The translations under genes were made by a program, and so were the position numbers. The notes under the pieces were generated by a model. The model was not told the origin of the DNA. It saw nothing but the letters and a program-made list of their open reading frames with translations, and searched no databases. From Erpobdella octoculata (Eukaryota; Annelida; Clitellata; Hirudinida; Erpobdellidae): a DNA stretch of 64,000 nucleotides. The stretch is taken from positions 14,301,566-14,365,565 of the forward strand of contig OZ022239.1 of assembly GCA_963978895.1 (NCBI GenBank). The letters are read 5' to 3'. Within the stretch, counting starts at the first letter, position 1, and each line of letters opens with the position of its first letter. Shown in pieces: positions 1-12,158 of this stretch.

Positions 1-765
1 CCCAATGTTTGAGAAATACTTATTAAACATATCAGCAATCAGAGAAGGTGAACTTATTTCGGATCCATCATTTGTGAGAAAATTTTCCTGATGCTCTTTT
101 GATTTGAATTGGCCTAGTAAAGTCTTTATCAATTTCCAGATTGCATTAATATTACCTTCATAAGATTCAAATTTAGAAGAGTAGTGTTGTTTGATTGTGG
201 TTGTTTTTAAGGATTTAAATTTATTGCGACAAGTTATGAATTTTCTTCTATTTTCTTCTGATGGGTGTTTTAAAAAATTACGATAGAGAATGTTCTTTTT
301 ACGGCAGTGTCTGAAAAGTGTAAAGTTCATCCATTCATGGTCAAATTTTACTTTTTTCTGTCTGGGTTTCTCTAGAGGAAAACAGAAATTATATGCAAGG
401 AGATATTCTTTCACAAATAATGAATAAGCAGATGTCACTTTACCATTTTCACCTTGTTGAATGACTTCAGTCCAATCTTTGTTAGTTAATTTAACATGGA
501 ACAAATTACTGTTTTTAAATTGTCTTTTGAAGTTTTTTTGATCTTTAGAAATGGTTATTTGAAAAGCAAGATCAAGAGAAAGGTAAAGTGGAAAATGGTC
601 AGACAAATCATCAATCAGTATCTTTGAGAGCGTATTTTGAAGAGGGAAGTTTGTGAAGATATTGTCGATTGCTGTTGCTGTCGTAGAACTTTTCCGTGTT
701 GGTTTTATAAAAGCAGGAAACAATAAATGAATATAAAAGTAAAAGTACTTGGCTGTTTTTGGCAC
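1..765 (-). mobile_element. LINE ORF2 fragment: endonuclease C-terminus and linker to reverse transcriptase
   Basis: Read on the minus strand, one frame is open from about 765 to the window edge with no stop. It starts in the C-terminal part of an AP-like endonuclease: a KPTR motif, then an AIDNIFTN motif, then SDHFPLYL. A basic linker follows (HEWMN, CRKKN, KFITCRNKFKSLK), of the kind found between endonuclease and reverse transcriptase in non-LTR retrotransposons. The reverse transcriptase itself would lie left of the window. The frame joins non-LINE sequence near 765, so the 5' part is lost. It is probably a fairly young, truncated copy; the clade was not determined. Confidence 0.75.
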
Positions 766-829
766 GGTTTCGATCATATTTCTTGGAGCAGAAATTCTGA
801 GTTTTAGAGGTCATGTGGCTACCAGAATC

Positions 830-1005
830 GTTTGGAGATCGAAAGAGCGAGCGAGAAAGCAACAAGAAGAATGCGGGAAAGTGACTGGAAGCGGGAAAGC
901 GAGCGGGAAGGAAATCGGGAGCGGGAATGCGGCCGTGAACGGGAAGGCAGTCGGGAGCGGGAAAGCAAGCAGGAAAGGAAACGGGAGCTAGAGAAAACGA
1001 TAGAA
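830..1005 (+). repeat. Helitron-type GC-rich minisatellite fragment
   Basis: Purine-rich GCGGGAAAGCGAGCGGGAA-like units end in GCTAGAGAAAACGATAGAAAAAT. This is the same unit and tail as in the complete Helitron-like elements at 10585-11585 and 13155-14236. No left or right terminus is preserved. The open frames here are by-products of the repeat. Confidence 0.6.
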
Positions 1006-1129
1006 AAATTGTATTATTCCGCGTATCAGCACTGCCGTTGGATAATTTTGCTTAAAGTCGGTTTTTACTGTTTTTAGTAAGTTTTTCTGTAAAAAAACTT
1101 CTTTGTAAGCATCAGAACAGAAAGTGTTT

Positions 1130-1640
1130 AGAAACGTTGGCATTCAACGGTCGATTGAGATTCATCAACCCAAAAGCAATTTATTCAATCCTTTGTAGAC
1201 AACATGCGCCAGCGACATTGCAGTTCCACTAACGTTGGAGCAGAGGAAGTTATTGCAGCTATTGCAATCCTCAATGCCGACAACTAGCCACAAAATGTCT
1301 CAATTCGATATGTTGAAATGAAGATTCGCATGCTCTCGACACGCTTTTGAAGAGTCGCAATGCATAAATGGGATGCGCGACTATTTTCAGGATTCCACAC
1401 AGATTCCGAATGATCTTGTGCCATTTCAAACTTGTATCAACACCTTACCCTCCAGCACTGCTGAGTGCAAACGCAGTTTCAGTCTCGTGAACAATATCAT
1501 CACTGATACTTGATCTTCCCTCTTAATTCGTACTGTCTCTAGTCTAATGACCCTTCATTCAAATGAACCACCGCTCAGCCTCTGGAATCCGATGCCTTAC
1601 GTTAAATCCTGGCTGCTGGAGCTTCGCTCTGTTACTTGCA
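1130..1640 (+). pseudogene. Degenerate hAT-type transposase C-terminus (KIAA1586/ZMYM-like family)
   Basis: Around 1440-1530 the plus strand reads TLPSSTAECKRSFSLVNNII, which matches the hAT dimerisation region pattern (STAECERGFS.MN.I) seen in transposase-derived KIAA1586-like proteins. A stop codon follows at TGA near 1512, and the same frame continues with SLMTLHSNEPPLSLWNP. Weaker related frames lie upstream from about 1200. Several stops and frameshifts show that it is dead. Family assignment rests on my recognition of the motif only. Confidence 0.55.
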
Positions 1641-2011
1641 CTCAAACCAAACCTGTTGACTCAAATGGCAAATACGAGGCCGAAGGTTTACATTTAGTCA
1701 CTCTTTTATTTCTCAATATCTTTATCATCCAGCATGCACAGGATGAGGAATTTAAAAGAGCATTCAAGAGAGAAATGGATTATTTCCCATTCACTATTGT
1801 GATCCCAAAATTGGGGAGGGTCAGTGCGATATTTAACCAAATGGGTCATTTTGTAAAAGTTGTACCAACATTTTTTAGATAAAATTTGGTTTGCCAGTTT
1901 ATAAAGTTTGACTTGACCTTTTTACTAAAACGGCCCGATTTTAGCGTATGGGCACAGCTTTTTTTTACGACTACACCACTGATCATAACATCCTCTTCTT
2001 TTTAAAATTCA

Positions 2012-2165
2012 CTAGCAGGGTACCCGGCGTTGCTCGGGGTTTTTAGAAGTTTTTCTAATGTTTGTCTTTCTTGCTCCGTTTCCTTCCCCGCTTGCGTTCC
2101 CGCTCCCGGTCGTTATCCGTTCCCTGTCGCTTTCCTGCTCACTTTTTCGCTCTCATTTGCCCCCC
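2012..2165 (-). mobile_element. Helitron-like right-end fragment
   Basis: Reverse orientation: CTAG (2012-2015) is followed by GGGTACCCGGCGTTGCTCGG, the complement of the hairpin terminus seen in the complete copies, then by the pyrimidine complement of the minisatellite up to about 2165. The left end is missing. Confidence 0.65.
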
Positions 2166-2184
2166 TAGATTTTTCAAAGATTAT

Positions 2185-2325
2185 TTATGCCATGGAGAAA
2201 TGAGTCAAAGCATAATTAATCCAGAAACAGGAAAACCAAATTTTCTTCTTTTCGACTCTGTGCATGTTTTTAAAAATATTTACAAAAACTTTCAAACTAG
2301 AAAATTTGATAAAAATCAATGTTAA
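2185..2325 (+). pseudogene. P-element/THAP9-type transposase fragment
   Basis: A short open stretch contains INPETGKPNFLLFDSVHVFK followed by NIYKNF, resembling the 'P..FFlFD.VHllKNIrNN' motif of P-element-type transposases. Only about 45 residues can be related, with no start codon of its own and no flanking transposase sequence. It abuts a Helitron fragment on the left and the inverted-repeat element on the right. The P-like element at 12159-13104 suggests the family is present in this genome; any link is inference. Confidence 0.45.
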
Positions 2326-2710
2326 AAAATCAAAAGGAAAAATTAAAAAATGCGTTGTGTTTTTGATCTAATAAAGTTAAATAAAAAAAACTATAGCATA
2401 AAATCAACCAGCATAAAACCAACTACAGCGTAAAATCATAACAGCCTCCAGGGTATCCTATCAAAAGAGCGAAAACATAAGGGCAAAAACAAAAGGGCGA
2501 ACACAAAAGGACGAAACTAAAAAGGGCGAAACTAAAAAGGGCGAATGCTAAAAAGAGCGCCCTATAATAAGAGCGAAAACGAAAAGGCGAAACTAAAAAG
2601 ATTGCACAATAAAAAAGGCGAACGTCAAAAAATCGAAAATATGAAATGTTAAAACTTATAATTTTATCCACACAATAGCAGCACAAAAAAACAACTTTTT
2701 TTTCTGCTAT

Positions 2711-2717
2711 CTCACTT

Positions 2718-2748
<31 letters not shown>

Positions 2749-2830
2749 CTCTCTCTTTCTCTCTTTTTCTTTCTCTTTCTCTATCACTTTCTCTTTCTTT
2801 TTCTCTCTCTCTCTCTTTTTCCAAAGTGAA
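2711..2830. repeat. CT-rich low-complexity tract
   Basis: Imperfect CT dinucleotide tract mixed with CTTT. The Arg/Glu-rich open frame on the minus strand is an artefact of the repeat. Confidence 0.85.
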
Positions 2831-3140
2831 ACACATGGTACTTAAGTTTATTTTTTGTTCTTTTCTCTTTTTTTTCTTTTATTCTCTATCTCGCTCTTTC
2901 TTTGTCCTCAGTAGAATGCATTTTTCTCTCTTTCCTTCTTTTTAATGTTTCTCTCGTTATAATTTTCTCTATACTATCTTTTTTTGCTTTGTTTGTCTCC
3001 TTCTTTTTCTTTCTTTTTTCCATTTGTGTTTTTTTCTTCCTTTTCCTAAATGATGAAAATATTGTGGCAAAGGTCTTTTAAATGTTTAGTAGATATTATA
3101 ACAGTTAATCGTCTCCTTCTCTTTCTCTTCGTTCTCTTGT

Positions 3141-3253
<113 letters not shown>

Positions 3254-3654
3254 TAGTTTTCCATGAAGATTCAATCACACAAATGTTGCAAACACATTAA
3301 TGTCAGATGCCAATGTCACGGTCAAAAAACTTCCTACTTAATTATAGTTCAAACTTGAATTTATAGATAAGTATTTTTGGTACCAAGATGGTTATAGGAA
3401 AATTTGCTCAGGTAAAAACTTATTTAATTCTACAGCGTCTGTGCAAAAAGTGATGAGCAAATTATACCCAGCAGTAGAGAGTTATAAACTACATTGTCAA
3501 ATTAAACTTTAATTATCCGATAATGGGTTGAAATAATTTTGGACATTTTAACTAGGAATAATCTGATCGCAGACATGATCGCGCGTGTGTGTGTGATAGA
3601 AAGAAAAATAACCAGTAATGGAGAGTATCTAAAATTGTTAAATTTAAAATTAAT

Positions 3655-3845
3655 AACGGGGTTGCTCGGAGTTTTTAGAGATTTTTCTAACATTTTCCCT
3701 CGCCTTTTCTCTCCTTTCCCACTTGCTTCCCCGTTCTCGCTCACACGCTCGTTGAGTGCTCCGCTGCCACTCGCTCTCCCGTTCCATCTCACTCTCTCAC
3801 TCGCTTGCCCAATCCCGCTCGCTCTTCCGCTCCCGCTTCTTTTTT
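3655..3845 (-). mobile_element. Helitron-like right-end fragment
   Basis: Reverse orientation GGGGTTGCTCGGAGTTTTTA followed by CGTTCTCGCTC/ACTCGCTCTCCC units, the complement of the Helitron minisatellite. The hairpin is degraded and CTAG is missing. Confidence 0.5.
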
Positions 3846-4559
3846 CTTTTTTCCTAACTTTTCTTTGCCCATCAAACTTTTAATAGATTTTTTAAAAATT
3901 GCCTGAAACAGAGAGAATACAAATTTATTTTCGCCTTTTTGATGTTCGTTTGTTTTATTGTACGCCCTTTTTAGTTTTGCCCTTTTTAGTTTTGCCCTTT
4001 TTTTTTCGCTCTTATTATCTTGAGCTCTTTTTAGCATTCGCCCTTTTTAGTTTCGCTCTTTTGTGTTCGCCCTATAGGTTCGCCCTTTTGTTTTCGCTTT
4101 TATGTTTTCGCCCTTTTGATAGTAAACCGCCTCCAGATGTCCGGCGCTGAAATAGTTGATTTTCCAGGTAGCCTATATATTAAGAAGTCCATGTTCCAGA
4201 TTTATATTAAGAATTCCATGATTTAACTTTAAAAAACTACCAACAGGATGCTTTCTTTTATAGCTTCACTGTGATTTCATTTACATTAAATTATATTATG
4301 TCCTTGGTGTTAGGTTCCAAATGAGTTAGGTGATATTGAATAGAAACTCAACGGAATGGTGGAAAAACTTGATAATTCTCTGAAACTGTGTGAGACTTGC
4401 CAGTTCTGAAACATTTTAATACACGTACCTATTAAAATTATATCGACATTTTTGATTGATTATAATGTTGGAATTCTTATGTCTAAATTCATTTGACTTA
4501 TTATATGTTAATCTTGGAATATTGCGCGCCTGTCAATGCTGTTCACACGCTAGGTTTTG

Positions 4560-4785
<226 letters not shown>

Positions 4786-4789
4786 TAGT

Positions 4790-5472
4790 ATATATTAGTT
4801 TAACAATCATCACGTTACCCAGCACATGTCAAACATGTGTCTTGTTGTGCAGAACTGTGTTAAAGAAGGATTCAGTTTTACAAGTGTCTGTTGCCCCGCC
4901 TGATTGACAGTCGTTTCTACGTCGTGTCAGCTCAGCTAAGACAACTAAGACTTCATTGTAGATTAGAGTAGTGATAAGAAAATTATAATTAGGCCTGATT
5001 AGGAATAGGATTAATTCAATCATTAGAGAGTTTATCTATCAATGTTCTAGCTACTAGCTCTGGCTAGCTAGTCTAGTTGCTAATTAGATAAGAATAAGAA
5101 ATAGACATAAAAAAGAGTTAGTTATAAAACTGAGTGACGGTGCTGTATATTTTTTATATTGGTTTATTCTCTTTATTGAAGTTTATTCTACTTACTATTA
5201 CTATACTGATTGTGTCGGATCTTAGTTCGTCGAGCAACAGAACTCTTGTGAAGAAGTGTGTAATTGTTAAATTGAAAAGGAGTTAGTTAAAACTGATAAC
5301 TTATCCGAGAAAGTCATGAGTTTTAATTAGATTAGATTAAAAGAAACGGTTACAACTGATTTGCTGGGTACTTTTCAAATGTTGTGTTCTTTATATAATC
5401 AACATAATAGTGATTATTTTAGTAGTGTATAATAGTTCATAACTATTACTAAGTGAAGAATAGGACTACAAA
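4790..5472 (+). other. Upstream region of the MFSD6-like gene, no gene seen
   Basis: AT-rich unique-looking sequence directly upstream of the transporter start codon. It probably contains the promoter and 5' UTR, but no specific element could be defended. Confidence 0.4.
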
Positions 5473-8400
5473 ATGGGTTGCAGTGGTGTTCCTGATATGT
5501 GCAAGATAAACTCAAAGTTGATTCCAGTGAAAGCAGCTTATTTTCTGCTATTGGCAGGTAAATTTCGTATTTTTTAATTATTGCATATATATTTTTTCAT
5601 ATTTTATCCTCCTTAGTTATTACAAAGCAGTTTTTTACACATTGATGTAAATAACAAACCTTTTTGAAATTAGTTATTCACACCAAGGTGTGTCTGCCAG
5701 GGTCAATTCCCGTAGCTGAAAAAGTCCCACATGTTTAACTTCTTTAATCAAAGGATCACTTTCATTTCTTGACCATTCATTTAGCTGTGGTTGTCAAATA
5801 GATATCCACTTAATATAAGTAGGTTAATTGTCTTGTGGAGAGAGCTCTTTTTCTAAAGAACAATCTGGAAATAATGAAACCCATGTTGACCAGAGTTGTC
5901 TGCAGATTCACTTTTGTCTAACCAATCTGACATGAATTGTTGACCGGACCTGCCAATTATTCTAGGAGAGTAACCAAACCGTTTCAATAAATAAAAAACA
6001 AGCCATTACTATAGCATTATTATGTTTTTAATAATGAAAATTATATTTTGTACATTTAAATATCATGTATATAATTGAAGTAGATTTATGCATAAATATG
6101 TTGCTTATTTTGATCTAAAAATCTGACCTGATAATAATTTTTGTGCAAACATGCTGCATGCACCTGCTGCTATAACCACATTTATTTTGTTGAAGTTGAT
6201 ATCACAAAAGATCTTCCTGACTCAATTCCCTCATATAATTTCATAAATATACATATTTATAAGCTATAGACTATAGACTAGCTGGATCGAAGTACATTTA
6301 AATAGGGGTAGATTTTAAATTATATATTGATCTGTGAACATGGATTAAGATAAGATTTATGCAACAATTAATAAAGTATGGGTGAGTATGCTTGAATAAT
6401 GCTTAGGTTTTTTTTATTGGGGCACCAATAACATTGGCGTATGTTGAGTAAATTTAGATTAGACACATTTGTTTAATTCATTTTATTTTTATTTCAGCCC
6501 TAGCTGCTTTGTTGCCATATCTTCCAGTGTTTATGGGATTTCTTAAGTTGAGTCCAGTACAGATGTCCATCATTCTTGGTACAGCTACTGCAGTGTCAGC
6601 TCCCATAAGACTAATTGTTGGCTATGTTGCTGACAGAATTGAAAAGCGGAGTTTAGTTTTCACTATTGCTTCTGTGTTGACTACCATTTTTCATCTCTCC
6701 TTGTTTTTTACTCCCGTGGATGATTCATCATTTACTTCTAGAAGCTTTTCTTGGATGCTTTGTACCCGTCGGGATTATTTGAGCCTGGAAAATCTCAGTG
6801 GATCAAAATTGACAAATAAAAATAATACAGGTATGCTGAATCAACATTACGGCACCATGAGATGTTGTACAGAGGAGCCTTCCTTGGATGTAAAATCTGG
6901 AGTTGGTTCAGATGAAGGTTTTAACTATACAGAGTGTTTAAATTTTACATATTTTGAAAATTCAGTCAGTAGTAAACTAGTCAAGAATTACAGTATTTCA
7001 AATGGTTATTTCTCCGGTGGTTTTCTAAACATCTCATCTTCGGATTCCTGCATGAATTTCCACTATTGTGATGTTGATATGTCTTTACCAGATTTGCAAG
7101 ATAGTTCAAGGACTTTTTGGATATATTTTGTTTTATTTTTCATGGCTCAAGCCACGTTTTGTCCTCTGCAGAATATTTTAGACAGTTTAATATATTCCTA
7201 TCTGAGTAGTTCTGGGAAGTTAGAAGATTTCGGTAAAAGCAGATTGTGGGGCACCATAGGGTTCGGTATTTCGGCTCTTTTATCAGGCATGGTCATGTCA
7301 CTATTAGAAAAATATGGATACACAGGAAGAATGAATTATTCATACGGTTTTGGGTTTTATTGTGTCGGACTATTGCTGGCTGCCCTGACGACGCTTTTCA
7401 TAAGAACATCTAAATCAAGTTCTGCCATGGAATCAGTTGATCAGAAGCATGACAGTCAAAGCATACCTATCAAAACTATTCTGGAAGAAGATAAAAAAGT
7501 TATACCAGATGGTACGGATGGAAAATCTATTTTGCATAACAAAAAAGAGATTGTAAAACTTCTTTGTAGATTCTACATATCTGTCATCATTATGACTGGA
7601 ATGGTGTCTGGCATTTTGGCTGGGTGCCTTGAGGGATTTTTTTATTACTTTCTTGTTTCCCTAGATCCTTCAAACAAAATGGTTCTAGGCATATCTCTTG
7701 CAGTGTCATGCGTGTGTGAAGTCGTCGTGCTGTTCTTTTCTGGGAGGATCATTTCTTTTTTGGGATACCATAGAAGTCTCTATTTGGTCTTCTTTGTATT
7801 TGTGATCAGGTTCATTGCATCATCTTTCTTAAAAAATCCCTGGTTTGGTCTTTTAACTGAAGCCTCACAAAGTATCTGCTTTGGTCTCCTCTATCCAGTC
7901 ATGACTTCATGGGCAAGTTCTCTTATTCCACCAGAGCTGCAAAGTACAATGCAGTGCTATATTGGTGCAATATATTTCTCTCTTGGTGGGTCTGCTAATT
8001 TTCTTTTGTTTACTTCATTGTTAATTGAAAAATGAATGTAGAATGTACATTTGTTATGGAAAATTCAGATTATTAATGGCAATGTTGCTACGATAAATTA
8101 TTATCAAATGAGTATTTATATGAGTAAAAACTCATTTAGTTTTATTTATAGGTAATTTTCATCTTTGTAAACATTGTTGGCTAGATATATATTTTAAAAA
8201 AGATGCATAGCTGGAGCTCTAACAAAACATATTTACCTACAATTCATAGGGAGAGCTGTGGGTGCAGCAATAGCTGGAGTATTATATCAGGTCTATGGTC
8301 CCCAGATCACATTTCAAGTTTTTGCTGGAATCGCAGGAAGCTACCTTTTGTTGTTGGTGTTTACTTTTGAGGTTTTTGATAAACACAGATTGAAAAAAAG

Positions 8401-9089
8401 TTCTCAGAAGAATTTGTCTGCATCAGGTTCTTTTTACATGTGTTATTTTTTAATTAAAAAATGCATTAACGAATTCACTTTTAACTTATTGCTGCTAAGA
8501 AATAGTTTCCAAGTTTAGATAATGCTTTCTATATTATAATAAGGGCCATCCACATATTACGCACACACGGAGGGGGGAAGGCACCCGCCTTTATCCTGGG
8601 GAAAAAGTAACTCTACCTCTGATTTACTCTAGTTCAAGTATGCATAATGGGAGGGGTCTAAAAATTTATGAGCTGCAACAGGGGGAGAGGCTGTTATAAT
8701 CAGTAGTTTATTACATACATAATATATGGATGGCCCCTTATTACAAACTTTTATTTAGGTTACAATCTCTCTTTGTGTATGTGTGTGTGTCTTTCTCTGT
8801 ACTCAAATCTTGCAAGTAAAATTTAACCAGCTTTTTGACTAGCTAGGAAGCTGAAACTTTCAGCATAGCTTTATATTAGATGACAATACATGATTCAATT
8901 AAAAAAAACTTAATTTGAACATCTTTCGTATTTCTAAATCGCGTGTATTTGAAATAAAAGTTTGTGTTGATAAACTTTTTTTCCTTCACTTGTTTTTATT
9001 TTACTCTTTCAGCTCCAAGCTCTACTATCACAATTGAACCACCTGCTACAAATGGACACACACCTCAATTGGATTCTACCAGGTTGTAA
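5473..9089 (+). CDS. MFSD6-like: MFSD6-like major facilitator superfamily transporter (4 coding exons)
   Basis: Exons 5473-5557, 6498-7985, 8250-8426 and 9013-9089 join in consistent phase (1, 1, 1) to a protein of 608 residues ending at TAA 9087-9089. All junctions are GT-AG. The N-terminus (residues 10-110) has the short loop and GYVADRIEKRS motif of the first MFS repeat. A long loop (about residues 110-232) carries several N-glycosylation motifs such as NYT, NFT and NIS, as expected for MFSD6's extracellular loop. The second half has about eight further hydrophobic segments, with the GRAVGAAIAG motif created across the exon 2/3 junction. The family is a poorly understood group of plasma-membrane MFS proteins related to MFS_1_like; the substrate is unknown. 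The start AAAATGGG follows a long leader. Exon 2 reads on through the donor to a stop at 8033, so intron retention would truncate the protein. Confidence 0.82.
8541..8739. mobile_element. MITE with AAGGGCCATCCA termini
   Basis: Left end AAGGGCCATCCACATATTAC and the right end complement AAGGGGCCATCCATATATTA form an imperfect terminal inverted repeat around a 200 bp non-coding core in the last MFSD6-like intron. The symmetrical flanks (TAAT/ATTA) leave the duplication ambiguous, so the superfamily is not assigned. Confidence 0.6.
8743..8990 (+). repeat. ~250-bp interspersed repeat R250, copy 1
   Basis: Begins ACAAACTTTTATTTAGGTTA and ends near AAATAAAAGTTTGTGTTGA, so its ends are themselves inverted repeats of each other. 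Related copies lie at 11828-12096 (reverse) and 60017-60285, and a 5' stub at 46302-46330. It is non-coding and probably a MITE-like family. Confidence 0.75.
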
Positions 9090-10310
9090 AATGAAAGCCA
9101 GAGACCATATGTGGAAAATTACTGGCTTCAGAGATATTCTCTTTATTTCACCTGGCATTTGATGAAAATAAGTCCAAAGGTTATTCAAATGATTGCAGCA
9201 GTTAGAAAAAGATGTTCTCCTCTTTCTTATTATTGGTGTCAATATTTAAGTGCAGTTTATCGTGATATCATTGTTCTTTATGTTAAATTTGTTGTTTTTG
9301 TACCTAGTTAAATAAGTATAAATTGTTTACAGTTAAAGGCATGATAACAATATTAAAAACCAGGTGTATGTCAAAGAGAGAAAGTGATGAAAATGAGATT
9401 TGTATGTATATACTCTCACCAGGGTCTCGTGATGTGAATGCTCAACTTCTTGATATCAAAACATTGCCATATTGTAGTTTTAAATGTTTCTTCTCCGTGT
9501 GTTTTACTTAAGCATTGGTTACTCAGCCTTAATTAAGCATCTGCATAAGCTACTTGTTGGTTGTCTTCTTTCATTTTCGGTGGATGCCTTATGAAGCTTG
9601 ACAGGAAATGAGATTTGTAATTCTGAGTTTTTCCAAAGTTCATGCAAATGAAAATATTTATTGGTTGAATATTCCGTCTACTACTTGATGAATAAGTTTA
9701 TATACCTTTTTCTGGAGTATTTGTAAATGGGCATTTGATGATTTTAAAAGTGTTTCAACTTATTAACTAGCTCCAAAGCAAGACCACATCCTGGGACCAT
9801 AAGTCAGAGTCCCAGTTTTTTTAATTTTATATTTTGCATGTTTATAGAGCTCAAAGGACAGTGATTCAGGTACTGCTGCTGCCATGCTTCTTAACAGTTT
9901 AATTTAAGCTCGTTCTATTTTTATAAAAGAATTCTGTAAAGTCTGTCTGATATAAAAGATATATTTTTAATTTTTTGTGTTCTGCAGGTAAAACAGCTTT
10001 TCAATTTCTTCAGTGTTTTATTTTTTTTAGTCTGGTTGAAGATATTAGTTTTATTCACTCATATTAAAAATAAATTGCCTCATTTTCTTTATTTACATTC
10101 AAGAAGTGCTTAAGGTTAAGAAGCAATAATATTAGTGGGGCGGATATTAAGAATCTCTGCATAGCACAGTTCTTGAGTAGAGATGGGAATCAAACCCTAT
10201 TTTGAAAGTTCGGTTCTATAGGGGTTGAGGTTTGATTTGGCAGTTGCAAATTAATTTCTAGTTAGTTTTGATTTTAATCGTAGTTTAAACTTAAACATTT
10301 CAACATAGGG
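9090..10310 (+). other. 3' flank of the MFSD6-like gene, no gene seen
   Basis: AT-rich sequence that probably includes the 3' UTR. Short open frames exist but show no family resemblance. Confidence 0.4.
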
Positions 10311-10584
10311 CTGCTATATACGCTACCCCGTCAAATGGGCCCAAGACAGAAGGGCCCGCGTTCTTGGCCGCATTGCTTAAAGCTTACTTTGTATAGCCGT
10401 GATTTTCTGTATATTAGTGTACATATGTTGTATATCGTATGTACTAGTCGCTTTCTTTTAGTTATTTATTGAAAATTATTTTTAGTAATTATTCTTTTTA
10501 TGATTAATTGTAATTAAAAAAATGTATAAACAGAAAAAGTGAAAAATATTATAAAGCACAAAAATTATTAAACAGCATTATTAA

Positions 10585-11585
10585 TCTGTATATATAAAAA
10601 TGACTGTCTGTGTGTTTGGGGGGTATGTTTTTTATGCATTGCTACACCATTCATCCGATCGTAATGAAATTTTCACACAACCTTGAGAGTCAATAGAGAA
10701 AAATATTTTTGAAAAAATTAAAATCGGTCACAAAATGAGCGAAGCGGGAGAGCGGGCCGAAACTGGAACTGGAGAATGAACGGGAACGGAAAAGCGACGA
10801 AGAAAAAGAGCAAGCGGAAGCGGGAAAGCAATCGGGAGAGGGAAAGCAACTGGAAGCGAGAAAGCAAACGGGAGCGGGAAAACGACCGAGAAAGGGAAGC
10901 TACCGGGAGCAGGAAAGAAACCGGGAGCGGGTAATTGACCGGGAGCGGAAAAGTGAATGGGAGCGGGTAAGCGACCGGAAGCGGGAAAGCGACTAGGAGC
11001 GGGAAAGCGACTGGGGTCGGGAAAGCGACTGGGAGCGGGTAAGCGACTGGGAGCGGGTAAGCGACTGGGAGCGGGTAAGCGACTGGGAGCGGGTAAGCGA
11101 CTGGGAGCGGGTAAGCGACTGGGAGCGGGTAAGCGACTGGGAGCGGGTAAGCGACTGGGAGCGGGTAAGCGACTGGGAGCGGGTAAGCGACTGGGAGCGG
11201 GTAAGCGACTGGGAGCGGGTAAGCGACTGGGAGCGGGTAAGCGACTGGGAGCGGGTAAGCGACTGGGAGCGGGTAAGCGACTGTGAGCGGGTAAGCGACT
11301 GTGAGCGGGTAAGCGACTGAGAGCGGGTAAGCGACTGGGAGCGGGTAACCGACTAGGAGCGGGTAAGCGACTGGAAGCGGGAAAGTGACCAGGAACGGAA
11401 AAGCAGCCGGGAACATTGAGAGAAACTGGAGCGAGAGAGAAAACCCTCTAAAACCCCCGGACAGAGCAACCGGGAACGGGAAGCGACCGGGAGCGGGAAA
11501 GCAAGCGGAGAAAGAAACAGGAGGGAGAGAGGAAAATGATAGAAAAATCTCTAAAACACCCGGGCAACGCCGGGTACCCCGCTAG
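10585..11585 (+). mobile_element. Non-autonomous Helitron-like element with 18-bp minisatellite
   Basis: The element starts TCTGTATATATAAAAATGAC and ends CGGGTACCCCGCTAG, with a CCCGGGCAACGCCGGG hairpin just before the end. It is flanked by A (10584) and T (11586). TC start, CTRR end, terminal hairpin and insertion between A and T are Helitron hallmarks. The body has the conserved block ATTCATCCGATCGTAATGAA, then an array of about 20 units of GACTGGGAGCGGGTAAGC (about 10970-11390). No Rep/helicase is encoded, so movement would have depended on another copy. The long open frames on both strands come from the 18-bp period being a multiple of three. Confidence 0.82.
10970..11390. repeat. 18-bp GC-rich minisatellite (GACTGGGAGCGGGTAAGC)n
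   Basis: At least 15 nearly identical tandem units in the centre, with diverged units on each flank (GTGAGCGGG, GACCGGAAGC). High homogeneity in the centre suggests recent expansion. GC content is far above that of surrounding DNA. Confidence 0.92.
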
Positions 11586-11827
11586 TGATCATTAAGAAAA
11601 ACTTAAAATTTCATTTTCAATAATCAAACAGGAAATTAACCTAATAGATTTGATAGTCAAAACATCTAAAACAGATCTAAACAAATCTGAAAAATATATA
11701 TTCAGCGTTATTACTTTTATTACACACCTGCATGCACTAACTTGATTAACTAGCTGACCCTTCAGAAAATAGTGTGAATATAACAATCATGTAAGAACTA
11801 TCCATTTTAATCTGACCTTTAACAAGT

Positions 11828-12096
11828 AAAGGAAAAACGAATTTTTCAACACAAACTTTGATTTCAAATACACGTACTCAATTTAGAAACACGAAAGGGA
11901 AAGATGTTCAAATTAAGTTTTTTTTATTGAATTATGTATTGTCATCCAATATAAAGCTATATATGCTGAAAGTTTCAGCTTCCTAGCTAGTCGAAAAGCT
12001 GGTTAAATTTTACTTGCAAGATTTGCGTACAGAGAAAGCCACACACACATACAATCACAAACAAACGGAGATTGTAACCTAAATAAAAGTTTGTAA
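11828..12096 (-). repeat. Interspersed repeat R250, copy 2
   Basis: Reverse complement of the repeat at 8743-8990, sharing for example the block TTTCAGCTTCCTAGCTAGTC. Ends in ACCTAAATAAAAGTTTGT. Confidence 0.78.
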
Positions 12097-12158
12097 AAAA
12101 CAACGTAAACGCTTTCACAGCGCTCTTTTGATGTAAACTAATAAGTAAGGGCCCTTTT

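Noticed and set aside
7986..8035. MFSD6-like protein ending at the in-frame stop at 8033-8035
   Set aside because: A good GT donor at 7986 joins in phase to exon 3, restoring the conserved C-terminal transmembrane region; the stop lies in the intron.
10718..11416. 232-residue minus-strand frame with PLPVAY repeats
   Set aside because: Pure translation of the Helitron minisatellite.
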